From: Ligustrum vulgare
Lineage: Eukaryota; Streptophyta; Magnoliopsida; Lamiales; Oleaceae
Assembly (NCBI GenBank): GCA_963555705.1
Contig: OY743177.1
Coordinates: forward strand, 53,824,096 to 53,888,095
Reading direction: 5' to 3'
Length of the DNA stretch: 64,000 bases
The notes under the pieces are model-generated. The model saw only the letters and a list, made by a program, of their open reading frames with translations. It made no database searches and was not told where the DNA came from. Both the position numbers and the translations under genes were made by a program. This document shows, in pieces, positions 1 through 12,026 of this stretch. Each line of letters opens with the position of its first letter. Positions within the stretch are counted from its first letter, which is position 1.

Positions 1-266
1 TTTCATTATTGAGGAAGACAATTATTGATATTATTGAGAGGCAAATTGCTTTCAACTTCGTTCTTCATTGAACACAATTCGAACTCGCGGGTTTATTCTT
101 GTTGGTTCAAATCTCGGTGAGAATTAATATTGCTTGTGATCAAGAGGTCAATATATCCCTGTGATTGTATTGGTTACTTGGTTCAATTAATTTTAATTGG
201 ATCCATAAATCGTGGTTCTTGGCGTTCTTGGACCGATTCAATATTTTGTGGGTTGTGTAGTTACAA
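1..266. other. Unassigned sequence before gypsy remnant
   Basis: I see no gene here. The stretch reads like an LTR end or leader because gag-like coding sequence starts directly after it, but no terminal TG/CA pair, primer site or second copy is visible in the window. Confidence 0.2.
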
Positions 267-1556
267 TTGCTACGTGGTTTGCATCAAAAAACTTTTCGAG
301 AATTCCTTGCAAGAGTTGATAGGGCTATAGTTGCTGAGGAGGCAAAGGCCAGAAGAGTTGAACGGAATGGAAATTCGAAAGACCTAAAAAATCTTAAAGG
401 CAAAGAGAAGGATGTTGGAAGAAACGATAAATTTCTTTCAGAGAAAAGACGTGATTTTTGAGAACATGATCGCTTTCGCCCTTATATAGAATCACCTCGA
501 ACTATTCACCTCCTCAATGTACGACCTGAAATGGTCTTCATGAATATATATATATAAGACAATAATTTGATCTAAAAATGAGACCATTGAGGAAAGATTC
601 ATCAGAGCTGAACCAGAACAAGTATTGCATGTATCATAAATTAGCCGGACATAAACCGACAACTATAAAGACTTGAAGGTAAAACTGGAGAAGCTGGTCA
701 ATCAAGATGGTTGAAAGAATATATAGGAAGATCTTAGTAGATGGAGGTAAAAATAATTGAGATAAAGCAGATCTAAAAGATCTTCCCCCTGTGAAATCTG
801 TATATTAACGAAAGGAAATCAAAATCAAGAAATACAAAAATGGTAAAGGCTTAGCTCGTTAGATATGAATGCAATGGTTATCAAGTCTTCTCCGCAAGTC
901 TCCAACACCCACATAGGAAATGAATTATTTACCTTTTCGAAGAGGACGCAGCATATGTCTTTATCATCACTATGCCAATTTTAGGTATTAAGATCCATAA
1001 AACCTTAGTTAATAATGGAAGTGTAGTGAGTGTTATAGTTTGGAGGACTTATATGCAAAAGAATTTGGATGAAAGTCACCTCCGTCCATATCTTAGCAGA
1101 CTTCTGGGGTTCATTGGTTATTAGTGACCCTTAGCAGACTTCAGGGATTCACTAATTATTAGTGACCCCTAAAGGCCAAATAGCACTGATGGTAGAGATG
1201 GGAACCCTACCCTGCACAAAGAGAGTTATTGCGAACTTTGTTGTGCCTAGCTTCTCATCTAACTATAATACCATTATGAGCAGGACAATCTTGCATAAAC
1301 TCTAGTCTACGACTTCAATCTATCACCATGTGATGAAAATTCCTCTCTCCATGGAGTAGGAGTTGTGAATGGTAATCAAACGATGGAAAGGGAGTGCAAT
1401 TTTAACTTTAGTCTCGATCAAATGCGTGAAATCAAGGTCATGGAAGAGAAAGTCCTGATTGAAGAGATCCACACACTTGACCCCAATATGGATCAAAATC
1501 AGACAATTATTAGACCTATGGAAGACCTGATTATAATCCATGTAGATGATGAAAAT
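267..1556 (+). pseudogene. Ty3/gypsy gag-protease remnant
   Basis: This is a decayed gag and aspartic protease region of a Ty3/gypsy retrotransposon. A gag-like start (KTFREFLARVDRAIVAEEA) at 285-345 is followed near 627-665 by a block like the zinc-knuckle region of plant gypsy gag (YCMYHKLAGHKPT), then a protease-like block at about 965-1110 (KIHKTLVNNGS, where the catalytic motif would be VDNGS; the Asp is now Asn). A later stretch (1365-1556) resembles the protease C-terminal and linker region. Many stops and frame changes separate the blocks, so no product is expected. No LTR was found. The right edge is a join to a minus-strand copia gag at about 1557. Confidence 0.6.
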
Positions 1557-2132
1557 TTCACTCGCTACCATCCCCTCGGGGTGAATCTCATGCAAGATCA
1601 TTCGGAGATCTTAAAGTTGACTAATTAGTGTTTTGGAGTCCACCATTTTATAGTCTAGGAAGCGCCCAACAATAAATTTCTTGGCTCCAACATCCTCGCT
1701 TTTATATTTTCGGTCCAAGGACTCCCAAAATTCTTTAACCATTTTTATTTCTCTATACACATTGTACAACGTATCTATCAAACTGTTCATGATATAATTC
1801 CGACATAGAAAGACTGAATACTTTCAAGCATCAACGACATTGATAACATGAATGTCCCAGTCACCCTCTTGGAGTTTTAGAGGATTTTCAGTCAAGAATC
1901 TCGCAAAATTCAGGTGGTCAAATATAACAGCATATTTTTCTTCCACCTCTTGAAATTCATTCCATTTAGTTTATCTAATTTTTCTCCATGGTTAACCGGA
2001 ACAGTAATAAATTCATAATTGGGGTTAAATTTTGACCCATTGGGAGACTTGGCACAATAGCCAAAGTCTGAACGACGAAAGAACTTAGGACGTTAGCCAC
2101 AAACAACTTGCTTTCCAGTCACAATATCCATA
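1557..2132 (-). pseudogene. Ty1/copia gag remnant
   Basis: Read on the minus strand from a start near 2132, this matches the gag of plant copia elements of the UBN2 type. Diagnostic pieces are a GMNFKRW-like region near 1960, FARFLTENPLKLQEGDW near 1890, KFIVGRFLDYKMVDSKTL at about 1626-1680, and ILHEIHPEGMVASE at about 1558-1605. At least three in-frame stops and a frame change break it. It ends where plus-strand gypsy similarity begins, so two truncated elements meet tail to tail. No zinc knuckle, pol or LTR was found with it. Confidence 0.65.
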
Positions 2133-3810
2133 TTAGTTGTTTCAGTTGTCCCCTCTGAAATAACAAATCAAACTATAAATATAATCATGAATTAATATGC
2201 AGAATACAATCTTCAAAAGTGAATTGTAGAAAAAAAAATGTCATTTTAAGCTTATAGGTCAAATGATACTCAGAATACAAATTAAACTTCTTTTGATTGA
2301 GTGTAGAATAATCAAAAATTATAAAATGCGAAACAGAAACAAGAACAATGAAGCGGGTTTCGAGTAGATTTTGGAACTGGGGCCTGTATGAACACAATTT
2401 GCTTAAAATAGATTCACACTCTCACCTTCTGTATAGTACTTGAAGTTCATTTGAGCGTCTGTTTCCCAGTATACAATGTAATAATGAGCAATTAACGTAG
2501 CACAATATCATTGATCCGAAAATTGATTATGAGCATGAACAATCACCAAACCGGACAGAAGGCAAAACAGAAACAATTTTCTGGACAAAAAGAAAAACAA
2601 TGTCTGGTCATAAAATAAAACAGTGATTTCATGTGTGTTTTTGAATGAAGAATTGGCCAAATAAAAATGCTGTGTGATGGGAATCAAATAGCTCAAGAGT
2701 TATAGGAGTTTTGTCATTCAACACGATTTAGTTTCCCACTAACCTCATGTTCAAAAGTAGAAAAGTCAATTGAAATTAAAAAAAAAAAAAAAAAAATTGA
2801 ACAGAAGAGAGCCTCTAAAGGCTAATTTTTTGTCCATTGGGTCCGACATTCGTGCACACAGGACGCGCTCAAGGTCCAAAGGCATTTCAGTCCATGATTC
2901 GCACTCCTTTGCGTGCAAGTGAAGAGAGCCTCTATGCTATATATTATTACACACTTAAAAATTATACGCATATTTAAACTAGCAAATATTTTGTTCAAAT
3001 TCCTTGTGGGACAAATAGTACATCTTTTCCCTCCATAAATCATTTTTAATTGATCAACTTTGGAATCAAGTTTCTCATTCACCCAAGCATCAATTTTGAT
3101 GAATAAATAAATCTGTTCGATGTTTTTATGGAGGAGAACATGAATATACTTTGATCTTTGACAAAGAAGATGGTTCTCCACATAAAATTGTGTCCAAACT
3201 TCCCCTACTCACTTATACATTTTTCAACACTTCATACTTACATCCTTCCTATTAAATAAGATTTTACTAACCTAATCAAAAGAATTTAACACAATTTACT
3301 ACATTACACCACAACGTACTTTGCCCATATCTACCACCTCCTTACCCTATGTTCTTCACATCTTCATACTTCCTTCATCCAACAAAGATATGCTTGTTTT
3401 CCTTTTTTATTTGTCTCAAATTATAGTCACTTTCATTATTGAGCTGTAATTAATATCTTATATTTCTAATATACCCCTATTTAATGTGTATATTGTATAA
3501 CAAATATGAACTATAATTATTTAATATATGGGCATATTAGGAAAAATATAAATAAATTTATAGTTTCAACATATAGTAATTATGTTTTTTGAATCTATGT
3601 GAAAACAAAATCTAAAAACAAAAACAAACATATCTTTTTAGAACGAAGAACGTATCAAATTCTAGATCTGAATAAATTTTAAATACTTTCAATTTCATTA
3701 TCTAAAAAAAAAAAAAAAAAAAATCCTATGCTCTCTCCAAATTAGAAACTTTATCCGTCACTTCCAATATTTTGCCACCTCATTTAAATAGGCCGTAGAT
3801 AAATGTAAGG
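2133..3810. other. Intergenic AT-rich DNA, no gene seen
   Basis: No coding similarity was recognised. The stretch holds homopolymer A tracts near 2779-2798 and 3706-3722. The region just right of 2132 may be leader of the copia remnant. Around 3410-3600 a TTATAGTCACTTTC motif resembles ends of Stowaway-like MITEs, but a matching partner end could not be paired. Confidence 0.3.
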
Positions 3811-3975
3811 CTAATTGACGTAAAACGTCCTTATGTTTGACACTCATTGTTCAAAATACCCCAATATTCACATTTTTTTTTCTCATAACATCCCTATATT
3901 TTCATATTTCTTGTGGAGAACATCCTTCTTGTTGGTTTAAATATCTCATCTCCATCAAGTCCTATTTAAACAACG
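3811..3975 (+). repeat. Left arm of dispersed inverted-repeat family
   Basis: The sequence begins GCTAATTGACGTAAAACGTC and runs to CTCATCTCCATCAAGTC. It aligns over its length with the left arms at 31435 and 32511 (TAATTGGTGCAAAACATCC ... CTCATCTCAATCAACTC). No matching right arm was found to the right, so this is a truncated copy of a non-autonomous TIR element. Confidence 0.55.
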
Positions 3976-6900
3976 AATTTTACAAAATCTAAAAGGAAAT
4001 TGCCACGATTGCGATAATCTTCGACATCTCCTCTGTGCCATGTCGAGGTTCAGGGGTGTTATTAACAAATAGAGACTCAAAGTCCAGTATTACTCCCTCA
4101 CTGTGGCGGGGAATGCTTGATGAAGCTTACCCTTCATTGATTTAATAAAAAAGGTTTTCCTTTCGTCCACTTACAATTTTAACTCATTTCTTTCTTTCTC
4201 GCCCTCTAATTGGTAACTGCCTGTAATATTATTTAAAAATGAATTCATAAATTACTTTACAAAATAATGTAAAATAGGTAAACGGTATACTCTTCACCAT
4301 GAGAACAATGACAAAAAGAATAGAATCAATATCAATGGAAAAAAAAAAGAAGCGAAAAAATTGCAAAAAGATAACACATTTTGCTTAAATGGACCGTGTT
4401 CTCAAAATTCCTACATTTAAATAACTTTGGTCAAGAACGCCCCAACCTTTTAAAATGTTGTGTACCTTTGACAAATATTGCGTAAAATGTCTCTACCTAT
4501 ACAAGAATTTTGCATGCAATAGCCACGTCTTCTTCCTTTCTTCAACCAATCAAAAAATGAAATTCGCAACAATTCACTATACACAACCGTCTACAACAAA
4601 AAATCAAACATCTACAGACAGAAAAAGTAGCCATACATACCACCCAAACAACCATGTCAAGGATGCAATCAAAATACTCGTGAAATAGAAGCTATGCACC
4701 ACATATGCGTTCAACAAAAAAGAGGACAGCTTGTAGTCATCCCAATATAAGTTTACCCTAGGTGCATGCAAAATATAATACAAATATGTCCTAATTCTCT
4801 AGTTTGTTACAAGTGGCGGTGCCTCTCTACAACCCCTCTACTAAGTGTACTATCTGAATCGTTAAACAATATTTGTTATTGATTTAATGAATAATAGCTT
4901 AATTTTGTAGTATTCTATTTGTTAGGTGATACCTGGTGCAAAATAAGGGAATTAAAGGAAATAAGCAAAAAACCAAGCCAAATGAGAAAAGTCAAAGTTT
5001 GGGGACTTAAATGCAAAATTTTAGAAAGTTAATTCCAACCATTTTTTAACTCTTGGATAATGCTAAAGATTCAATTGGAGGAGTTTGAAAGCTAAATTGA
5101 AAAAAAGAAATGCAAACGAGTGAAATAAAAAATTTCTAGCCAAACAAGTTATGCTCAAATCCCCAAAGATTTCTATTTCTAGATGAATTTTTTCCATTTA
5201 AGTTAGCTTTTCAAGGCATTTTGAATTGATTTAGTCAGATTTCGGTCGAGGGAGATATGATTAAAATATCGAAGACCGGTCGAAAATCAAAACTTGTTGC
5301 GCAACCAAGGGAGAATTGTTGAAAATCCGATTTCTAAATTACTTCAACTATTTTGAAGACACATTATACACAAGTTCAGAACACATACAAATGGGAACAA
5401 TTTGCAATGAATTTAAAACAATATGATGCAAGTATGTGAGAGACAAAATTTGAAAATGAAAGGAGAACATGGTGGAAAAGTAGAAAAAGGGTGAAATGGA
5501 ATAATTCTTGCAATTGGAGATTTTATAATTACAACGGAGTCTAAATCCATTCCATGCATGAGACAAAAGATGGAAAGGAATGGAGAAATTGTGGAAAAAA
5601 AAGAAAAATTGAATGGTGACCCATGGATAAAGGAAATTATTCTTGTAACTAGAAATTTCTTGTCAAAAAGAAATGGTACATTCACTCTATAAATAGCAAG
5701 GAAAATATGGGAGAAAACACACCTCTTACATACCTTACAACAAGGAAAGAAATCAAGTCTTTGTGGAGAAATCATTAAAAGAATTCAAATGAGGTTTCTT
5801 GGGGGAATTTATCAACAATTCTCATCACCAAGCTTTCTTTACTCTTTCTTTTGTATTTTTCTCATGATTACATTTCTTGTACTTGATGTAAATATTATGT
5901 GTAACATGAGTAGCTAAATTAAACTTTTATTGAGGATGAATTTGAAGCATCTAGACATGAATTTTTGATTTATAAAACACTAAGTTCATTTCATTATACA
6001 TTCCATTGATTTCATTGCATATTGTTCTTTCTTTATTGCTAAGAAGGTCTACTAAGTAATAGAGTTAGAGTGATTAATGTTATATTTTGGTGTTTAATCT
6101 ATAATTATTAAGTTACCAAGATAATTTGTAACAAATGCAAAAAGGATTTGAATAAGGTGAATCTTTATCTTGCATATGGAATGTGACCTAGGTTAATAGA
6201 CCAAGCTTATGAGTTTGCTGCCTATAATAATTTATCCTTAAGAAATTAATCTTTCAATCAATTAAATTTAGATAGCTTATTCTAGATTTTTAATTGGATA
6301 GAGAGCTTGTTCTATCCAACGACTAAGTAAGAAGGATTCCAATAAAAAGTGCTTGTGTGCTTTTTGGGGGTTATTAAGATTGATCCACTTAATTGAAATG
6401 AATTTATTTATTTATTTATTATGACATAACATCTAGAGTGGATATTAATTCCTCAATCATATTATGTATGCTATTTTTACAACTTTACAAGTTTCACTAC
6501 TATTACCCTTGCTATCATACTTTACAACGTCAAACTATTCAAAAGTATTAAGGAGTAACGAATTTATTTTGGAACACCAATCATGATGCGGCCACCCTTC
6601 TATTGTGTGATCACCACACTTTCTACATATCATCACCATACCCGTTCTTCTCCCCAGACCAGTTGGGGCTCCTATTTTTTCCTAGCTCACTACACTTTCT
6701 ACATGTCATCACCAAACCCGTTATTTTCCCTAAACCAGTTTGGACTCTTGCAGTGCTCTCTGAAGTTCTTGCAATGCAAGAAGATTTTCTTGACCTCTTT
6801 ACTTGAATTGGGAAACCCACTTCATTTTGTTCATTCATTCTATTTTTCTTCGACCTCCCAGACCTTTTGGTGTAAAACAGGTGAAGTAAGACGGTAGTGA

Positions 6901-7859
6901 TATGGGCCAGACCATAAATCTAGACCTGTGATGGGGAAAATGACTGAGTGTATATCATAATGTATGCTTCTATTTTTAGATGACATCTATGTAATGTGTT
7001 ACAGTAAGCCCTCTAGTGACTAAGGATGCAATCACATAGCTACAAGGGTCCCTGTTAATTTCCAACCATGACATGTGCAAGTCCTTGTTCGAAGGTCAAC
7101 CACGTGTAGTATAGTGTAAATTTTTCATTTCATGCATATCAGTCCATTCCACCCTTATAAGTATATTGTTCTTATCATAGGACCATGCAACATGATAGAA
7201 ATCCAAGTAGAGCACAAACCCATGTTCCTACACCACATTGTTTGGCTTATCATTGAACCGGCCTCCATGATGGAGTTAAACCGTGAAAAATCTTGAATAT
7301 GCCCCTACATGCACATTGCACTATATGTTAAATTCAAATTTTCATAGAAACAGACACAACCAGTTTCATAGAGACGGACACCAAATTAAGAAGATAAATG
7401 GTAGGATTTAAACAACAGATTCGCTCATATTTCATAAATATTATTGCATTTTATTTCTAAAACATAAATATCAACATGCAAAATGAAAACCCGAATGGTA
7501 GAACGTTATCTTCTGAGTCTCTCAAGATCAGAGTAAACATCCTCATATGATAATGATTTACGGTTGTTAAATATCAAGAACCAAGAAAGAACTTGTGAAG
7601 ATAAGTTCTAGTATCCACACTCGGTTCAATCATAAAAGATGAGAGATAATACGAAATGAAAAGGAACATATACAAGAATCCATTATTTTACCTTCGATCA
7701 TCAGTAGCAAAGTTTGTTTAATCAACAAGAATGATTGAAAAGATGGCTGTTTGCTATGGGGGATGAAACAAAAGTTTGGAATGCTTGGGGTAGTGGGTTT
7801 CCATTATCAATCAATGGAGAAAATGGGATAAAATTGTAATTGGATGAAACTGCCCTTCA
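3976..7859. other. Intergenic DNA, possible LTR-like patches
   Basis: No gene was recognised. At about 5220-5960 the sequence has the look of a retrotransposon untranslated region: a GTCGAGGGAGATATG phrase, a TATAAATAGC motif near 5689, and a TGTAACATGAGTAGCTAA phrase near 5899, but no second copy exists here to prove an LTR. Short open frames at 4455-4688, 5413-5775 and 6583-6897 lack recognisable domains or codon bias and are not called. Confidence 0.3.
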
Positions 7860-8047
7860 GATTTTGTAAAATAGATTGTTCAAATGAGACTTTACAGAGA
7901 TGAGACGTTTAAACTAATAGAAATGTTGTTATTCGCAAGAGAATGGAAAAGATATGGACTTATGTGCCAAGAATTTGAACGTTGTAATATTTTGCACAAT
8001 AAGTATCAAACGTATAGACGTTTTGCACCAATGTCGCTAAATGTAAA
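7860..8047 (-). repeat. Right arm of dispersed inverted-repeat family
   Basis: GTTCAAATGAGACTTTACAG through CGTTTTGCACCAATGTCGC matches the reverse complement of the arms at 31435 and 32511 and the right arm at 32890-33003. Shared blocks are GATGAGACGTTTAAACTAA, ATATGGACTTATGTGCCAA and GAACGTTG. It is an orphan arm of the same family. Confidence 0.55.
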
Positions 8048-8925
8048 AAGGGTACTTATCAAAAAGTTTTAGTTGGATGTAGGTAAGAAATCAGAAAAAA
8101 TAAAATGAAAATATTTTTCAGTTTCTTAAAGAAAAGTAGGGTAGGTTGTCAAAGTAACTAGAAGTTTTTTTTTCTTTCTTTTATATAATGAGATAATGAA
8201 ATTGGCTCCTTTTAAATACTTATTAAATTTTGTCCAAAAGATCAATGTTTCATTCACTCGAGTTTTTAGCCTACCATCCCAGTTCAAAGTGAACCGCAAA
8301 TTAGTGATCTTACGAGATCATGTAAAGTATTGGGATTTTTATTTATTTATTTATTCTTTACTCGTGTTCATTATCATTCAATTTAGCATTAAAATATTCC
8401 CTAAACATTCTACTTTTAGACCAAGACCTTATTTACAATGCCCTTGTTTGACGAGGATTAAATCAGATTTTTATTAGATTTTGATAGAGGTTAGTGAAAA
8501 GTACAATTGAAAAGTTGTGAGTTCTATGAAATATATGGTTAAAATTAATTGTCGATTTAAAGTTGAATTAAAATTCGGGTTTTAATTAATATCAAATGTG
8601 GGCAATATTTATTTTCTATATATCTTGATCTCCATAATTGCAAAAGAATTGTTGTCACAAAACTTCAAAAATAAATAAGTTATTGTTAGGCCATTTTCAC
8701 CCAAAACTCTAAAGTGCAATCAACTTTAAACTAAAATACAATTTCTCTTATTCTATTATATTAAACCATCCCCTACTCAAAACTCCAAATTTCACACTAA
8801 CCAACTGAACAACAATACTTATTTTTCTTTTTTAACTTTGATTACTATTTTATTTGAAATATTTGGTTTACCATTAATTTAATTACCGAATATGACACCA
8901 TTTTTTATTTTATTTTTTTGACAGA
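8048..8925. other. Intergenic AT-rich DNA
   Basis: No gene, repeat copy or element end was recognised in this stretch. Confidence 0.3.
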
Positions 8926-9790
8926 GGTGACCTTTGGGTCAACCCCTAAGCATAAATTCTGAGTTCTAAGCCCATTTTCATTTCAATTTTATGTTTTCAG
9001 GAAATATATTGTTTGATCATTGAAGATGAGTGACATATATCTCCTTTTTATACATTCAAAACATGTTTATACATTGCATTGAACCTTTGATTTTCAAATT
9101 AATTATAGATTTAAGATTCTACCAATTTTTATTGTTATTGATGTTGGCATTGACTTTGACATTGACATATATTGATTTTACACCTAAATGAATAACCTAA
9201 TCTATTAATATTTGTCATATTGTGCGCACAAGTAGAATTGAACATATATAATTGAGCTTATTGATTTTCAAAAGTATTATTGTATAGATTGCTCACCGAA
9301 TATTTTTATTCCCGTTTTTCTTAAAATTCTTTTTTATAGATGCCGAATGTTGAATGCTTTGATATAATCTTGCGGGAATGGAAGACGATGGACGGCTTTG
9401 CATGTATGTGGAAGAAGTACACACTTGGCAAACCTATCAGGAGCATACTAGTTTCCAAATGATCACGCGGTCTCACTACTATATAGATTATTTTGACGCT
9501 ATCATCATGACTTATTTGTTTCTAATGATTTTCTCGAGGAGCAGTGAGTGAAGGCAAGCTTTTTTTTTTTTTTTTTTTTTTTTTTTGAAAACATTGAAAT
9601 TTTGTTTAAGTCTTTGTGTTAAGAATTTCTACCATATGTAAATTTTAAGTTTTTGAGTTAAATTGATCGTATATAAGATTATCTAAAATGTTATAAGAAT
9701 GGTGTTTAATAGTAAATATGCTTGTATATGTTATGCTCTTAATTGCAAATAAAAGTCACACAAACTTAAATTAATGGGGTCGACCCCTTG
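8926..9790 (+). repeat. ~870 bp dispersed repeat, copy 1
   Basis: This non-coding stretch has a second copy in the same orientation at 29415-30285. Shared phrases include TTCTGAGTTCTAAGCCCATT, ATTGTTTGATCATTGAAGATG, GGAAGAAGTACACACTTG and CCTATCAGGAG. Both copies carry a T-homopolymer at the same place (9560-9587 here) and end near CCCTTGCAAA. It has no coding capacity and no clear TIR or LTR, so its class is unknown. It lies directly left of the gypsy element and probably marks the truncation of that element. Confidence 0.6.
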
Positions 9791-9862
9791 CAAATAGGTC
9801 GATACCCATTTTGCCTCACTAGTTCTCAAGATCAGAGTAATTGACGGCGGAATGGCAACAAC

Positions 9863-10486
9863 ATGAGCAAAAAGGTTGCTAGAAATGTTCCTCGATTCTC
9901 AAATAAAAAGCTTCAGATAGAAGATGACTCCAAAGGGGTGACGCCCTCCTCTTGTTCATCTTGTGGGAAGTTTCTTAATGGACCATTCCATCTTAAGCTT
10001 GGATTGTGTTTTGGTCGTGGGAAAGAAGGGCATTTGTTCAAATACTGTCCGAATAAAAAAAAGAAAAATCAGCAAAATCCCAATCCTCCAAGAGGGAAAG
10101 TATTTTCTATGGCGCAGCCTGAAATTTCTGATGCTAGAGTCCTTACGGGTATGATTTACGTATACGCTAAACCTTTGTTTACCTTATTCGCTACCCATTC
10201 ATTATTATATGTGAGTTTTTTGCATAATATGAATATCGAACAAGTTTTACTGCAGAATGTTATAGATGTTGTTACCCCATCTGGATCAAATCTACATGCA
10301 AAATTTGTTATGCCTGAAGTTCAAATACACGTTGAAAATAATAAACTTCCTGCAAATCTGATTATATTTAATTTCGATGACTTTGATATTATTCTTGGCG
10401 TGGATTGGCCATCCTCTTATGAAGGTTTAATCGATTTCGAGTTTAAAATGCTAAAACTTCTGAGTCAGGGATATTTATACTTTTAA
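9863..10486 (+). pseudogene. Gypsy gag zinc knuckle and protease
   Basis: An open frame of 207 residues covers the gag end and the protease. A CCHC-like knuckle (CFGRGKEGHLFKYC, residues about 49-62) lacks the second cysteine of CX2C because Arg-Gly replaces it. The protease block FATHSLLYVSF (about residues 109-119) corresponds to DSGATHSFVS, but the catalytic Asp-Ser-Gly is gone, replaced by TLF. The trailing ILGVDWPSSYEGLIDF (about 177-192) matches the ILGMDWL motif of plant gypsy proteases. The frame stops before the reverse transcriptase. Function is lost. Confidence 0.7.
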
Positions 10487-10539
10487 TAAGTCTACCAAAT
10501 TAGTATGGGAAAATCTATTATTCATTCTTCCTTACCCGT

Positions 10540-11157
10540 CATCAAGAATTCCAGGATGTGTTCCCTAGTGAATTACTTGAATTGCTGCCAAATCGAGAAA
10601 TTGAGTTCAGTATAGAAGTAGTGTTAGGTACTCAACCTATATCAAAAATCCCATATTGAATATCCTTCTGAACTCAAAGAATTAAGAGGTAAATTAAATG
10701 ACTTGTTGAATCTATGATTTATTCAACCAAGTAAATCTCCATAGTGTGCACTAGTTCTATTTGTTAAAAGGAATGATGGTTCATTACAACTCTGCACAGA
10801 TGATCATGAGCTAAATAGAATCACCATAAAAATAAATATCCTCTACCACTTATTCAAGATATCCTAGATCAATTACAAGTTTCTGCAATGTTCTCGAAAA
10901 ATGATTTTACAATCAATTCCTAAGTTCATATTTAGTACTCGTGATGGGCATTTCGAATTTCTGGTAACGTTGTTTGGACTAACAAATTCACCAGTGGTAT
11001 TTATAGATCTGATAAATTGAGTATTCAGAAAATATATGGACAAATTTTTCATTATCTTCATTGATGATATTCTGATATATTCAATTTCTCAAGATGAACA
11101 TGTTAATCATCTTCGTACAGTCCTTCAGCTTTTGTGAGAAAAGAAACTAGATGCTAA
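10540..11157 (+). pseudogene. Gypsy reverse transcriptase, 5' part
   Basis: Blocks of a Ty3/gypsy reverse transcriptase are visible across frames: the ELLPPEREIEF-like entry near 10580, FVKRNDGSLQLC near 10764-10800, [16 protein letters not shown] near 10947-10995, and the catalytic FIIFIDDILIYS (YVDD-type box, here FIDD) near 11050-11085. Several stops interrupt it. The similarity runs to 11157, where a MITE begins, and resumes at 12027. Confidence 0.75.
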
Positions 11158-12023
11158 GCCCCCGTTCTCTTTGCTGTTTTGAGGTCGTTTTCTGTTTTTA
11201 TTTTCGAAAACGCTAAAAACGCGTTCTCTTTACCATTTTCGAAAACGCATTTTGGAAAACAAAAAAAAAAATTGTACACAAAACGGAAAACGCCTGAAAC
11301 ATCGTTTTGGGCGTTTTGTATGTATTTCGACAAAAAATGTCCAAAACGCGAAAAACGCGTTTTGGGATTTTTTTTTTTTTTTTTTTATATTATTATAGAA
11401 TTATCTTAACTTAGAACTAAGCTTAATATAAAGTTTTTATTTTTTTATTATTTTTTTTAGAATTATCCTAACTTGGAACTAAGCCTAAATAAAGAATTTT
11501 TTTTTTTTTTTTTTGAGAATTATCCTAACTTGGAACTTAGTTTAAATAAAGTTTTATTGAATTCAATATCAACATTACGAAAAAAAATTAAATGAGAATT
11601 CTTGTTATATTTCAAAAAATGCAATGATAAATGGACTCTGGTGGTTTTGAGAGAACTTGCATTTTCTGGATTTTAATAGAAATAGAGCTTTCTCAAGTCC
11701 CGAACTTGACCAAGCTGTGTTAATATAGACTCTTAATGCTCACATTAGTGTGTTGCATGTAACCATATTTTTAGTGTATTGTGAAAAGAAATTTGAGTTG
11801 GAGTTAGTAATATTCTGCAAGCAAATTAATTAAAAATAGTTTAAATAGTGTTCTGCAAAATTTCAAACAGAACGTGTTTTCCAACTTTTCATTTTCAAAA
11901 ACAGTTTTCAGAAATGACAAACCAAACGCGTTTTCAGCAAATTTGAAAACAAAAATGAAAACACAAAACACAAAACATTTTCGAAAATGAAAATACAAAA
12001 TAAAATACAAACAGAACGCCACC
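11158..12023 (+). mobile_element. Harbinger-type MITE, copy 1 (866 bp)
   Basis: A non-coding insertion splits the gypsy reverse transcriptase. It is flanked by TAA target duplications (11155-11157 and 12024-12026), as expected for PIF/Harbinger elements. The imperfect terminal inverted repeats are GCCCCCGTTCTCTTTGCTG and, on the other strand, GGTGGCGTTCTGTTTGTA. It is full of AAAACGC/GCGTTTT motifs and poly-T tracts. Copies of the family lie at 31572-32470 and 49005-49843. Removing it restores the reading of the gypsy polymerase across the site. Confidence 0.8.
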
Positions 12024-12026
12024 TAA

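Noticed and set aside
2779..2798. Poly-A tract as the tail of a SINE or LINE
   Set aside because: No A/B box promoter, LINE coding sequence or target duplication could be found beside it.
2822..3181. 119-codon open frame on the minus strand
   Set aside because: It has no recognisable domain, and composition follows the AT-rich background.
4000..4140. Slightly GC-richer patch as an organelle or rRNA insert
   Set aside because: No plastid, mitochondrial or rRNA sequence was recognised in it.
5413..5775. 120-codon frame on the minus strand
   Set aside because: It is a Phe/Ser/Cys-rich reading of A/G-rich DNA with an LTR-like appearance and no domain.
6583..6897. 104-codon open frame on the plus strand, with overlapping frames
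   Set aside because: Three overlapping frames are open here, caused by a CA/TC-rich repeat-like text and not by coding constraint.
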